Source of the DNA: Alphaproteobacteria bacterium
Lineage (GTDB): Bacteria > Pseudomonadota > Alphaproteobacteria > GCA-2731375
DNA length: 11,924 nt
Direction of reading: 5' to 3'
NCBI GenBank assembly: GCA_030746295.1
Contig: JASLMY010000160.1
Span: 1 to 11,924 of the forward strand
Part shown: one piece after another, positions 1 to 7,227 of the stretch
How the letters are laid out: each line of letters starts with the position of its first letter
Numbering within the stretch: the first letter of the stretch is position 1
The notes under the pieces: generated by a model
Database searches by the model: none
What the model saw: only the letters and a program-made list of their open reading frames with translations
What the model was told of the DNA's origin: nothing
Translations under genes and position numbers: made by a program

Positions 1-56
1 CCGGCAAGGTGATGCGCGGCGGCACGCTGAATAAGGTCCGCCAAAAGGCGGCATAA
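1..56 (+). CDS. C-terminal tail of a probable AMP-forming acyl-CoA synthetase (partial)
   Basis: Only the end of this gene is inside the window. Reading from base 3, the frame gives GKVMRGGTLNKVRQKAA and then a TAA stop. The GKVMRG stretch matches the end of the C-terminal domain of AMP-forming acyl-CoA or acyl-acid ligases, where a conserved lysine in a P-x-x-x-x-GK motif contacts the adenylate. Such enzymes make an acyl-adenylate and then an acyl-CoA in the cytoplasm. The stop lies 20 bp before the methyltransferase start on the same strand, so the two are probably co-transcribed. The family call rests on about 17 residues, so the acyl substrate cannot be guessed, and another GK-ending protein is possible. 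Confidence 0.5.
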   Translation, partial: GKVMRGGTLNKVRQKAA

Positions 57-76
57 GATCTGAGGGGAGCATTGCC

Positions 77-1114
77 ATGACGGAGATCACCGTCGAGCAA
101 CAGACCGAGCGGCTTTGGGACTACGTCAAGGGTTTCCACGCCGTCCACCTGATCGATACCGGCGTCAAGCTGGGCCTGTTCCAAAGCCTGGACGAGGCCG
201 AGGCCGGCCTGACGCCCGAGGCCTTGGCCGAGGCGCACGGCCTGCACGCGCCCTATGTCAGAGTATGGTGCCAGACCGCCTGCGCCTATCACCTGTTGGA
301 CCCGGCGGCCGACGGCGCCTTCGCCTTGGCGCCGCACCTTGAGCAACTGCTGGTTCAGATGGGCAACCCGCGCAATCTCGGCGCCTACTTCCGGGGCTGC
401 GTCGACTTCCTGGGCGCCGACATGAGCCGCTATCCGGAGTTCTTCAAGTCGGGCGGCACCTACACCTTCCAAGAGCACGGGCTCGAATTCAGCCAGACTA
501 TCGCCGATACCACGGCCGGCTTGCAGGCCGCCGTGGCCAGGCACTTCCTACCCTCGGTGCCGGGTGTCCGGGAGGTGCTGGAGGGTGGCGGCGCCGTCCT
601 CGACATGGGCTGCGGCGGCGGCAATCTGATGCTGCAGATCGCCAAGGCCTTTGCCGAGTGCCGCTGCGTCGGCGTCGACGTCGATGCGCACGGCATCACG
701 CTCGCGACCGGCGCCATCGCCGAGGCGGGGCTGGCCGACCGGGTCAGCGCCGAGCACACCGACGGCGGCGAGATCGGGCACGAGAACGAGTTCGACGTCT
801 GTACCCTCTTCGAGGTGCTGCACGAGCTGCCGATGGCGGTGCGCGCGCAGGTGATGGCGAACGCGCACCGGGCCTTGAAGCCTGGCGGCACGCTCTTCAT
901 CCTCGACGAGACCTATCCCTCGGTGCCCGAGGACCTGCGCCGGCCCGAATACGCCTTCTCGGTGCAGACCGCCTATAACGAGCTGATTTGGGGCAACGTC
1001 GTGCCGACCAAGGAGGACCAGGAGAGCCTCTTGGGCGAAGCCGGATTCACCGACCTCCAACGCGGCGAGGTCGGCGGCCTCTTCACCCTGCTGACCGCCA
1101 AGAAGCCGGGCTGA
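77..1114 (+). CDS. Class I SAM-dependent methyltransferase with N-terminal winged-helix-like domain
   Basis: A 345-residue protein that probably transfers a methyl group from S-adenosylmethionine to a small molecule in the cytoplasm. Residues 1-100 look like the helical, winged-helix-type dimerisation domain of small-molecule O-methyltransferases and Rv2258c-like methyltransferases (LIDTGVKLGLFQSL, then LTPEALAEAHG). The catalytic Rossmann fold follows: motif I VLDMGCGGGN at 174-183, the acidic end of strand 2 in VGVDVD at 198-203, FDVCTLFEVLHEL at 239-251, and ALKPGGTLFILDE at 266-278. The ATG at 77 has a GGGGAG Shine-Dalgarno about 8 bp upstream. The gene follows the acyl-CoA synthetase tail by 20 bp, suggesting an operon that modifies an acyl or aromatic substrate. 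No substrate-specific residues could be recognised. Confidence 0.85.
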   Translation: MTEITVEQQTERLWDYVKGFHAVHLIDTGVKLGLFQSLDEAEAGLTPEALAEAHGLHAPYVRVWCQTACAYHLLDPAADGAFALAPHLEQLLVQMGNPRNLGAYFRGCVDFLGADMSRYPEFFKSGGTYTFQEHGLEFSQTIADTTAGLQAAVARHFLPSVPGVREVLEGGGAVLDMGCGGGNLMLQIAKAFAECRCVGVDVDAHGITLATGAIAEAGLADRVSAEHTDGGEIGHENEFDVCTLFEVLHELPMAVRAQVMANAHRALKPGGTLFILDETYPSVPEDLRRPEYAFSVQTAYNELIWGNVVPTKEDQESLLGEAGFTDLQRGEVGGLFTLLTAKKPG

Positions 1115-1126
1115 GGGTACTCGCGC

Positions 1127-1172
1127 CGCGTCAAGGGACGCGACCGAAAGGTTAGCGGGGGACGTGCCCCGC
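1127..1172 (+). terminator. Two tandem GC-rich hairpins downstream of the methyltransferase
   Basis: Two perfect hairpins sit 12-58 bp after the methyltransferase stop. The first pairs CGCGTC (1127-1132) with GACGCG (1137-1142) around an AAGG loop. The second pairs GCGGGG (1155-1160) with CCCCGC (1167-1172) around a 6-nt loop. Neither is followed by a T-run, so they are not textbook intrinsic terminators. They could help end transcription or protect the mRNA 3' end. In sequence this GC-rich, short hairpins also arise by chance. Confidence 0.3.
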
Positions 1173-1269
1173 GACCGCGAGAAACGCGACGACGAGCGCC
1201 ACGAGGCAGCCCTCGATAACCGTCGCGACGACAAGCGACGGGCGCCACCTAGGCGCAACCGCCTCCGAA

Positions 1270-1298
1270 TTGCTATCGAAATCTTAAGTATCTACATT
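1270..1298 (+). promoter_or_regulatory. Candidate sigma70-type promoter for the PAS hybrid kinase
   Basis: TTGCTA (1270-1275) and TACATT (1293-1298) are separated by exactly 17 bp and match the -35 and -10 consensus at four of six positions each. They lie in a distinctly AT-rich patch (about 1265-1310) inside an otherwise GC-rich intergenic region. Transcription would begin near 1305, leaving a leader of about 35-55 nt before the kinase start. This is pattern matching only, and other sigma factors are not excluded. Confidence 0.35.
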
Positions 1299-1325
1299 GT
1301 TAGCTAGAACCGGGAGCATCCGGGG

Positions 1326-1361
1326 ATGATCGGATTAATGTGCCTAAAAACCAGACAATGA
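1326..1361 (+). CDS. Possible 11-codon leader ORF overlapping the kinase start by ATGA
   Basis: ATG at 1326 opens an 11-codon frame, MIGLMCLKTRQ, ending with TGA at 1359-1361. A GGGAG Shine-Dalgarno (1312-1316) lies 9 nt upstream of this ATG, which is better placed than any for the kinase itself. The TGA overlaps the second in-frame kinase ATG (1358-1360) as ATGA, the classic arrangement for translational coupling. It may be a translated leader controlling kinase expression, or a chance arrangement. There is no evidence that the peptide is made. Confidence 0.25.
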   Translation: MIGLMCLKTRQ

Positions 1362-4300
1362 ATACGCAACAGGTTGCCTCGCGCGGCGAGATTCTCGACC
1401 GGCTGCTCGAGACCACGCAGGAGGGGTTCTGGTACATCGACAATCAGGCGCTGACCCTCGACGTCAACCCGGCGATGTGCGAGATCCTGGGCCGACCGCG
1501 CGACGAGATCATTGGCCGGTCGATCTACGATTTCGTCGACCAAGCCAACGCCGACATCTTCCGCCAAGAGATCGCGGCGCGTGGAGAGGGCAAGCGCGGT
1601 AGTTACGAGATCGCGCTCTGCCGGCCGAATGGCACCAATGTTCCTTGCGTCAACAACGCCACGGCGGTTCTTGACGACGCGGGGCGGAAGGTCGCGTCCA
1701 TCGGGCTCTGGACGGACATCTCGGACCTGAAGAAAGCCGAAGAGAGAGCGCAACGGTCGCACGCGCAGCTCGTCGATGCGATCGAATCGCTGCCCGACGG
1801 CGTCGCCATGTTCGATGCCGACGAGCGGTTGGTGCTGTGCAACACCATGTATCACGAGCTCCATCCGTTGGTCAGGGACGTCATGGTCCCGGGCGCCCGC
1901 TTCGAGGAGATCATCCGCACCGCCGCGGAGCGCGGCCAACACGTCGAGGTGCGAGACCGCGACGAGACCTGGATCACCGAGCGCCTGGAGGCCTTCCGCA
2001 ACCCGGGCGAGCCGTTCGAGCAGGCGTTTCAAGACGGCCGCTGGCGGCGCGTCTACGAGCGGAAAATGGCGGACGGCGGCAGGATAGGCGTCCGTACCGA
2101 CATCACCGAGTTGAAGCGACGGGAGCGCCAACTCCAAAACAGCGAGCAACGCCTGAACGACTATCTGGAGGCCTCCTCCGACTGGTATTGGGAGATGGAT
2201 CCCGATTGCCGTTTTTCCTTCTTCTCCGATCGATTTGAGGAGGTCACCGGGGTCGCGCCGTCACTGCTGCTCGGCAAGACTCGGGAGGAGACCGGCATCC
2301 AGGACGTCGAACCGACCGCCTGGCAAGAGCATTTGAACAACCTGGCCGCGCGACGATCGTTCCGCGACTTTCGCCATCGCCGCACGCGCGCCGACGGCAG
2401 CGTCGTCACCCTGTCGATCAACGGCAAGGCGATCTTCGATTCCGAAGGGGTCTTCCAAGGCTATCGCGGCACCGGTCGCGACATCACCGACCTCGTCACC
2501 GCGGAACGGCAGGCTGATCAGGCGGAGGCCCTTTTGAAAAGTGCCGTCGAAGGCCTGTCCGAGCTCTTCGTTCTTTGGGATCGGGACGACCGGTTGGTCC
2601 TCTGCAACGGCGTCTTTCGCGAGATCAACGCCGCAATCGTCGAGTTCACCGAGCCCGGAACGCCGCTCGAAGCGCACCTCAGAGCCGGCATCGAGCGGGG
2701 TCTCTTTCCCGAGTCGGAAGGCCGGGAAGAGAAATGGCTAGCGGAACGCATCGCGCGCCACCGCGAGGCGGGCCCTCCCTTCGAGACCAGGCGACAGGAT
2801 GGGCGCTGGCTGCTGATCAACGGCCAGCGAATGCCCGACGGCAGCAACGTCACCGTCGGCATGGACATCACCCAGCGAAAACTGTCCGAGGAGGCTCTGC
2901 GCCTTTCGCATGACGAGCTGGAGGAGCGGGTACGGCTCAGGACCGCCGAGCTGGAAGAGGTCAACCGCGACCTCAAGGAGAGCGAGGCCCGCTTGCAGGA
3001 TTATGCCGAGGCCTCGGCCGACTGGTTTTGGGAGATGGATCGGGATCTGCGCTTCACCTACATGTCGCCCAACATAGAGCGTGTCGTCGGCCTGCCGCCC
3101 GAATGGCACTACGGCAAGACGCGGCAGGACATCCTCAGCGACGAATTCGACCCCGAGGCCTGGGAAGCGCATTGCGAAACCCTGCGGCGGCACGAGCCGT
3201 TCCGGGATTTCGTCTTCTGCCGCACCCGCAGCAACGCCGAGCTCTGCTGGCATAGCACGAGCGGTGTCCCGGTCTTCGACCAGGACGGTGAATTCCAGAG
3301 CTACCGGGGCTCGGGGCGCGACATAACCAACCTCAAGGCCGCCGAGGAGGCGCTCCGCGAGCGGCAAACCCTGTTGAACGCGGTGGTCGAGAATGTGCCC
3401 GTTTCGCTTTGCCTGAAAGACCGAGAGGGCCGCTTCACTCTGGTCAGTCCCGGCTTCGAGCGCCTGCACGGGGTCACCTCGGCAGAAGTCCTGGGCAAGA
3501 CGTTCTTCGACATCTTGCCCCACGAAGTCGCCGCCGATGCGGCCGCCGAGGACCGCCAGGTCATAGAGAGCGGCCGGTCCCTGCACACGGACTACACTTG
3601 GCCGACGCATCTGGGCGTCGTGTCCAGCGAACTGATCATCAAGTTTCCGCTGCGCACGCACACCGACGGCCCAATCACCGGTGTCGGCGTCATCGCGCTC
3701 GACGTCAGCGAGCGAAAGAAGGCCGAGCTGGCGCTACGGGAGAGCGAAGCGCAAATCCGCCTCATTGCCGACTCGTTGCCTGTGCTGATCGCTTACCTGG
3801 ATCGCGACCTGAGGTTTCAGTTCGCAAACAAGACGGCGGAGCAATGGTATGGACGGCCGGCCGCCGAGATTGTCGGCCGGACAGCGGCGCAAGTGCTGGG
3901 CACGGACATCGAGCGGCAGATGGTGGCCGGAATGAAGGGCGTCATCGCCGGGGAGATCACGACCTTCGAAGCCGACAGGGTCTATCCCGACGGCAAAAAC
4001 CGAAGCGTATCGGTGACTTACGTGCCCGACTTCGACGACGAGGGTGCGACGCGCGGGTATATCGGCCTGGTCACCGATATTTCCGGCATGCGGCAGCAAG
4101 AGGAGATCTTGCGCCGGGCCCAAAAGATGGAAGCGGTGGGACAGCTAACCGGTGGCGTGGCGCACGATTTCAACAATCTCATGGCCATCATCCAAGGCAA
4201 CATCTCCTATCTCGACAAGAACCTCGATCCCGACAGCCCGTACAAGAAACTGACAGCGCCGGCCTTGCGGGCGGTGAAACGCGGCGCTTCGCTGACCCAA

Positions 4301-5248
4301 CGGCTGCTGGCCTTTTCCAGAAATCAGACGCTTGTTACCGAGACCGTGGACGTCGGCGACATGGTGGCGGAGCTCGGCGAAATGCTTCGCCGCAGCCTCG
4401 GCGAAGACCTCACCATCGACATCGAGACCGCGCCCGACTTGTGGCAGTGCCAGGTTGATCCGGGTCAGTTGGAGCAGGCAATCGTGAACTTGGCCAACAA
4501 CGCCAGAGACGCCATGCCGAAGGGGGGCAAGCTCGGCATCGAGGCGTCGAACAAGCGGCTGAAACATGGCGACGTGGCACGACAACCCGAAGCGCGCGCC
4601 GGCGACTACGTCGTGATCTCGGTGAGCGATGATGGCGAAGGCATGCCCCCGAACGTTCGCGACCGGGTCTTAGAGCCCTTCTATACGACCAAGGAAGCGG
4701 GCAAGGGCACCGGCCTCGGCCTCTCCATGGTCTACGGCTTCATTCAGCAGACCGGCGGCGACATCAAGATCGAGACCGAGGAAGGTATCGGCACGACGGT
4801 CCATCTCTATGTTCCGGCAATGACCAAGGACGAGGCACGGACCGAAAAGGCCGCCGACGCCGTGCCGGGGCACGCGACCGGCGCAACGATCCTTGTCGTC
4901 GAGGACGACGACGACCTGCGCGCGATGACCCGAATGTTTCTCGTCGATCTCGGCTACCGGGTCTTGGATGCCGGCACCGGAAAGGAGGCGCTGAAGATCT
5001 TCGACGAGAACAGCAACATCGAACTGCTGCTTTCGGACGTCGTCTTGCCCGGCGGCATGAGCGGCCCGGACCTGGCATTCGATGTACGCCGCTCCAAGCC
5101 CGACCTGAAGGTCGTCTATATGTCCGGCTATACCGCCGATGCGCTGACCCGGCGCGGCGGTATCGACGCCGATACGGTGCTCATTCGGAAGCCGTTCGAC
5201 GACCGGATATTGGGCCAACGTCTGCGCGATGCACTCGATCGCAACTGA
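1340..5248 (+). CDS. Soluble hybrid sensor histidine kinase with seven PAS domains and a C-terminal receiver
   Basis: A 1302-residue cytoplasmic signalling protein with no membrane segment, so it should sense an internal cue, a bound cofactor or a diffusible ligand. Approximate domains: PAS1 14-131, PAS2 141-259, PAS3 268-386, PAS4 393-515, a charged coiled coil 515-550, PAS5 548-666, PAS6 671-791, PAS7 802-920, HisKA 926-993, HATPase 1040-1160, receiver 1183-1299. The phosphoacceptor is His942 in GGVAHDFNNLM. The ATPase has the N box (NLANNARDAM, about 1050-1059), DDGEGMP (1097-1103) and GKGTGLGLSMVYG (1121-1133). The receiver has acidic residues at 1188-1190, phosphoacceptor Asp1233, Ser1262 and Lys1284, so it appears intact. 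Most PAS domains end in the usual D-I-T or D-V-S motif. PAS2-PAS3 resemble PAS4-PAS5, indicating internal duplication. The start is GTG 1340 or ATG 1358. The cue and output partner are unknown; no response regulator gene is adjacent. Confidence 0.93.
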   Translation: MPKNQTMNTQQVASRGEILDRLLETTQEGFWYIDNQALTLDVNPAMCEILGRPRDEIIGRSIYDFVDQANADIFRQEIAARGEGKRGSYEIALCRPNGTNVPCVNNATAVLDDAGRKVASIGLWTDISDLKKAEERAQRSHAQLVDAIESLPDGVAMFDADERLVLCNTMYHELHPLVRDVMVPGARFEEIIRTAAERGQHVEVRDRDETWITERLEAFRNPGEPFEQAFQDGRWRRVYERKMADGGRIGVRTDITELKRRERQLQNSEQRLNDYLEASSDWYWEMDPDCRFSFFSDRFEEVTGVAPSLLLGKTREETGIQDVEPTAWQEHLNNLAARRSFRDFRHRRTRADGSVVTLSINGKAIFDSEGVFQGYRGTGRDITDLVTAERQADQAEALLKSAVEGLSELFVLWDRDDRLVLCNGVFREINAAIVEFTEPGTPLEAHLRAGIERGLFPESEGREEKWLAERIARHREAGPPFETRRQDGRWLLINGQRMPDGSNVTVGMDITQRKLSEEALRLSHDELEERVRLRTAELEEVNRDLKESEARLQDYAEASADWFWEMDRDLRFTYMSPNIERVVGLPPEWHYGKTRQDILSDEFDPEAWEAHCETLRRHEPFRDFVFCRTRSNAELCWHSTSGVPVFDQDGEFQSYRGSGRDITNLKAAEEALRERQTLLNAVVENVPVSLCLKDREGRFTLVSPGFERLHGVTSAEVLGKTFFDILPHEVAADAAAEDRQVIESGRSLHTDYTWPTHLGVVSSELIIKFPLRTHTDGPITGVGVIALDVSERKKAELALRESEAQIRLIADSLPVLIAYLDRDLRFQFANKTAEQWYGRPAAEIVGRTAAQVLGTDIERQMVAGMKGVIAGEITTFEADRVYPDGKNRSVSVTYVPDFDDEGATRGYIGLVTDISGMRQQEEILRRAQKMEAVGQLTGGVAHDFNNLMAIIQGNISYLDKNLDPDSPYKKLTAPALRAVKRGASLTQRLLAFSRNQTLVTETVDVGDMVAELGEMLRRSLGEDLTIDIETAPDLWQCQVDPGQLEQAIVNLANNARDAMPKGGKLGIEASNKRLKHGDVARQPEARAGDYVVISVSDDGEGMPPNVRDRVLEPFYTTKEAGKGTGLGLSMVYGFIQQTGGDIKIETEEGIGTTVHLYVPAMTKDEARTEKAADAVPGHATGATILVVEDDDDLRAMTRMFLVDLGYRVLDAGTGKEALKIFDENSNIELLLSDVVLPGGMSGPDLAFDVRRSKPDLKVVYMSGYTADALTRRGGIDADTVLIRKPFDDRILGQRLRDALDRN

Positions 5249-5249
5249 A

Positions 5250-5267
5250 GGCGGCGGACTTGCCGCC
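5250..5267 (+). terminator. Short hairpin between the convergent kinase and reductase-like genes
   Basis: GGCGGC (5250-5255) pairs perfectly with GCCGCC (5262-5267) around a 6-nt loop, immediately after the kinase stop and inside the 57-bp convergent gap. Only GTTGT follows, so there is no real T-tract. Its position suits a weak terminator, but the evidence is slight. Confidence 0.3.
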
Positions 5268-5305
5268 GTTGTGGCGATGGCCCCACGAGCCTGGACCGCC
5301 GAGGC

Positions 5306-6496
5306 CTAGGCTCGGCTCGGCCTCTCGAGCGCTGCCTCGGGCATGACGTGGATGGCCTCTCGATAGACCGGATCGAAGGTGATCATGTGCGGCGGCGTAC
5401 CGGCGAAACCTTCCGACTTCAGCTTGCGATAGAACTTTTCCGCATGCCCATAGGTCACCGGGCCCAACGTCTCCGGCAGATCGAAGTGGCTGGTCAGCAG
5501 GGAGGAATAGATGCAGCCCGTCATGCATCGGGGCCAGGGATTGATGATCTTCGCCATCCGATCCAGCAGGACCTGAAACTCGCCCTCGCGCCCCGGCGGC
5601 GCGGTGACATGGGCCAGCTCGAACGGTGCCGTGCCCTGCAGGCCGCCGGCGATGGTGATCCTGATGTCGCTATCCCGGTCGAGGCGCGCGGCCGCCCGCT
5701 CGGTGTCGAACCCGAAGGGAAAGGAATCGTCGACCAACAGCGCGCCCGGCGGCAGGCGATCGATGTCGATGACCAGCGGCGTCGAAGTGGCGGACAGAAA
5801 GAGCGAGCAGCGGTCGTAGAGCCACTCGGGCAGGCTGTCGCCCTTTTCGATCGTGATCGCCTCGACCTCGCCCCGCAACTCCGTGCAGACCTGCACCAGC
5901 CGGTCCCGCTTTTGGTGAATGTCGACGACATAGACTTTCCTCGGCGAGAACCGCGCGTCCAGCAGCCGCAATATCCCCTCGCCGATCGAGCCGATACCGA
6001 CGAAGACCACCGATTCGTCGTCGTATGCTCTGTCGGCGGCGGCCAGAATGCTTTCGACGTTGAAGGCGAAGGCGGCGACGACCGCCGCGTGCCCGGAGGT
6101 CAGGCCGGGCGAGCCGTCGGCCGCATCGGCTGGCTCCGACCCTCGCACCCCGTCGGCGATGTCCTGCGCGTAGCCGGTGGCCGCGGGGATCATGCCAGTG
6201 AACGAGACACAGCGAGCGCCGGCCGAAATTGCCAGTTGGACGCCCTTCCGGGCCGCTTCGACGGTCTTGCCGCGATCCTGGAAGAGCTGCATGTCCACGA
6301 CGGGGATGAGGATGGTGCCGACGCGCCCGTAGTCGCTGGACCAGACGTGGGTCAACAGCGGTTCCCCGCCCAGGACCTCGTCCGACAACGCCTCGGCCGT
6401 CGCCACCTCGCGCGAATGGCGATCGAGGGTCGGACGCTCCGCAGGCAGGGCGATCAGCGACGCGGCGTCGATAGGCGGCAACTCATCCGTGCTCAT
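5306..6496 (-). CDS. Acyl-ACP-reductase-like Rossmann-fold protein (putative NAD(P)H-dependent reductase)
   Basis: A 396-residue soluble protein whose order of motifs resembles cyanobacterial long-chain acyl-ACP reductase (AAR, usually about 340 aa), compared from memory. Seen here: an N-terminal domain with KTVEAARKGVQLAISAGA and FTGMIPAATGYA (about 77-110), TSGHAAVVAAFAFNVES (133-149), a Rossmann nucleotide loop GIGSIGEG (167-174), LFLSATSTP (232-240), LLVDDSFPFGFDT (253-265), IAGGLQGTAPFEL (282-294), and PRCMTGCIYSSLL (322-334). Cys328 falls where AAR has its catalytic cysteine. By analogy it may reduce an acyl thioester to an aldehyde, but the substrate is unknown, and a shikimate-dehydrogenase-like or glutamyl-tRNA-reductase-like enzyme is an alternative. 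The ATG has only a weak ribosome site. The gene converges on the kinase and diverges from the DUF992 gene. No aldehyde-deformylating oxygenase lies nearby. Confidence 0.6.
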   Translation of the reverse strand: MSTDELPPIDAASLIALPAERPTLDRHSREVATAEALSDEVLGGEPLLTHVWSSDYGRVGTILIPVVDMQLFQDRGKTVEAARKGVQLAISAGARCVSFTGMIPAATGYAQDIADGVRGSEPADAADGSPGLTSGHAAVVAAFAFNVESILAAADRAYDDESVVFVGIGSIGEGILRLLDARFSPRKVYVVDIHQKRDRLVQVCTELRGEVEAITIEKGDSLPEWLYDRCSLFLSATSTPLVIDIDRLPPGALLVDDSFPFGFDTERAAARLDRDSDIRITIAGGLQGTAPFELAHVTAPPGREGEFQVLLDRMAKIINPWPRCMTGCIYSSLLTSHFDLPETLGPVTYGHAEKFYRKLKSEGFAGTPPHMITFDPVYREAIHVMPEAALERPSRA

Positions 6497-6616
6497 GTAC
6501 CGATCCGGAATGCTCGAAGTTCAATCCGCGTTCAATCTAAGTGGCGTCTTCGGAAGCAAGCATTGAGTGAAATCAGCCCGGCCGATGCAATGTTTCGAGA
6601 CAGGGTGCCGCGGGCT

Positions 6617-6644
6617 TTGACAACGATCCGATCCCAAGTATGAA
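6617..6644 (+). promoter_or_regulatory. Sigma70-like promoter for the DUF992 gene
   Basis: A perfect -35 hexamer TTGACA (6617-6622) is followed after 16 bp by TATGAA (6639-6644), four of six matches to the -10 consensus. Transcription should start near 6651, giving a leader of about 20 nt that holds the GGAGG ribosome site. The placement supports the start at 6673, because the more upstream ATG (6640) lies within the -10 element itself. Confidence 0.5.
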
Positions 6645-6672
6645 TCCCTGCCGAATTCATTGGAGGCACATC

Positions 6673-7176
6673 ATGCAAAAGCACATCGTCGCGGTTCTGG
6701 CCGGTCTCCTTCTCGCGGGCACGGCGGCCGGCGGGTCGGCCTGGGCGCAAGAGGGCGTCAACGTCGGCATGCTGAAATGCAAGACCATTCCCGGCACTGC
6801 GACCACAATGATCATTCATTCGAGCGTCGGGCTCGACTGCGTCTTCGAGACGCCCAACGGCAAGGAGAGCTACAAGGGGGAAAGCGGGATCGGCCTCGGA
6901 CTCGACCTCAGTTGGGACCGCACCGAGTATATCGCCTACACAGTCCTTTCTGTCTCCAAGGACTACAAGATGGGCAGCCACAGCCTGGCCGGCAAGTTCG
7001 TTGGCGCCAAGGCCTCGGCGACCGTAGGCGTCGGTGCCGGCGCCGCGGCGCTGATCGGTGGCGGCGACAAGAACATCTCCCTGCAACCGCTGGCGCTCGA
7101 GGGCAGCACCGGCTGGGGCGTCTCCGGCGGTGCCAGCTATCTCTTCCTCGAGCCCGATCCCACCAAGGACAAATAG
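6673..7176 (+). CDS. DUF992-type exported protein with signal peptide
   Basis: A 167-residue protein of unknown function belonging to the DUF992 family of small exported alphaproteobacterial proteins. It starts at ATG 6673, chosen because GGAGG (6662-6666) lies 6 nt upstream. An in-frame ATG at 6640 overlaps the likely promoter. Residues 1-25 form a Sec signal peptide: a basic start (MQKH), a hydrophobic core (IVAVLAGLLLAGTAAG), and a probable cleavage site after SAWA. The mature protein keeps family traits: an early cysteine pair (Cys36, Cys56) that could form a disulfide, KFVGAKASATVGVGAGAAALIGG near the middle, and ISLQPLALEGSTGWGVSGGASYL near the C-terminus. It is expected to be periplasmic or outer-membrane associated. 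It stands alone, with its own promoter and a convergent downstream gene. Confidence 0.82.
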   Translation: MQKHIVAVLAGLLLAGTAAGGSAWAQEGVNVGMLKCKTIPGTATTMIIHSSVGLDCVFETPNGKESYKGESGIGLGLDLSWDRTEYIAYTVLSVSKDYKMGSHSLAGKFVGAKASATVGVGAGAAALIGGGDKNISLQPLALEGSTGWGVSGGASYLFLEPDPTKDK

Positions 7177-7227
7177 CCGCGGCAGGGCAAACCGCGAAGT
7201 AAACGCCTGAAGGACAATTGCCGGACG

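Noticed and set aside
548..1258. A 236-codon minus-strand ORF opposite the methyltransferase.
   Set aside because: Its translation is low-complexity, rich in Arg/Ala/Val/Asp, has no recognisable motif, and mirrors the codons of a clear methyltransferase, so it is a shadow frame.
5348..6643. A 431-codon plus-strand ORF opposite the AAR-like gene.
   Set aside because: It is an antisense shadow typical of GC-rich DNA, while the minus strand encodes coherent Rossmann-fold motifs throughout.
6640..6672. Upstream ATG giving the DUF992 protein an 11-residue N-terminal extension.
   Set aside because: That ATG overlaps the probable -10 element, and the extension would precede a normal signal peptide. 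ATG 6673 has GGAGG at the right distance.
7178..7196. CGCGG/CCGCG inverted repeat in the gap between the DUF992 gene and panC as a bidirectional terminator.
   Set aside because: The stem is only 5 bp with a 9-nt loop and no T-run on either side, so it is too weak to call.
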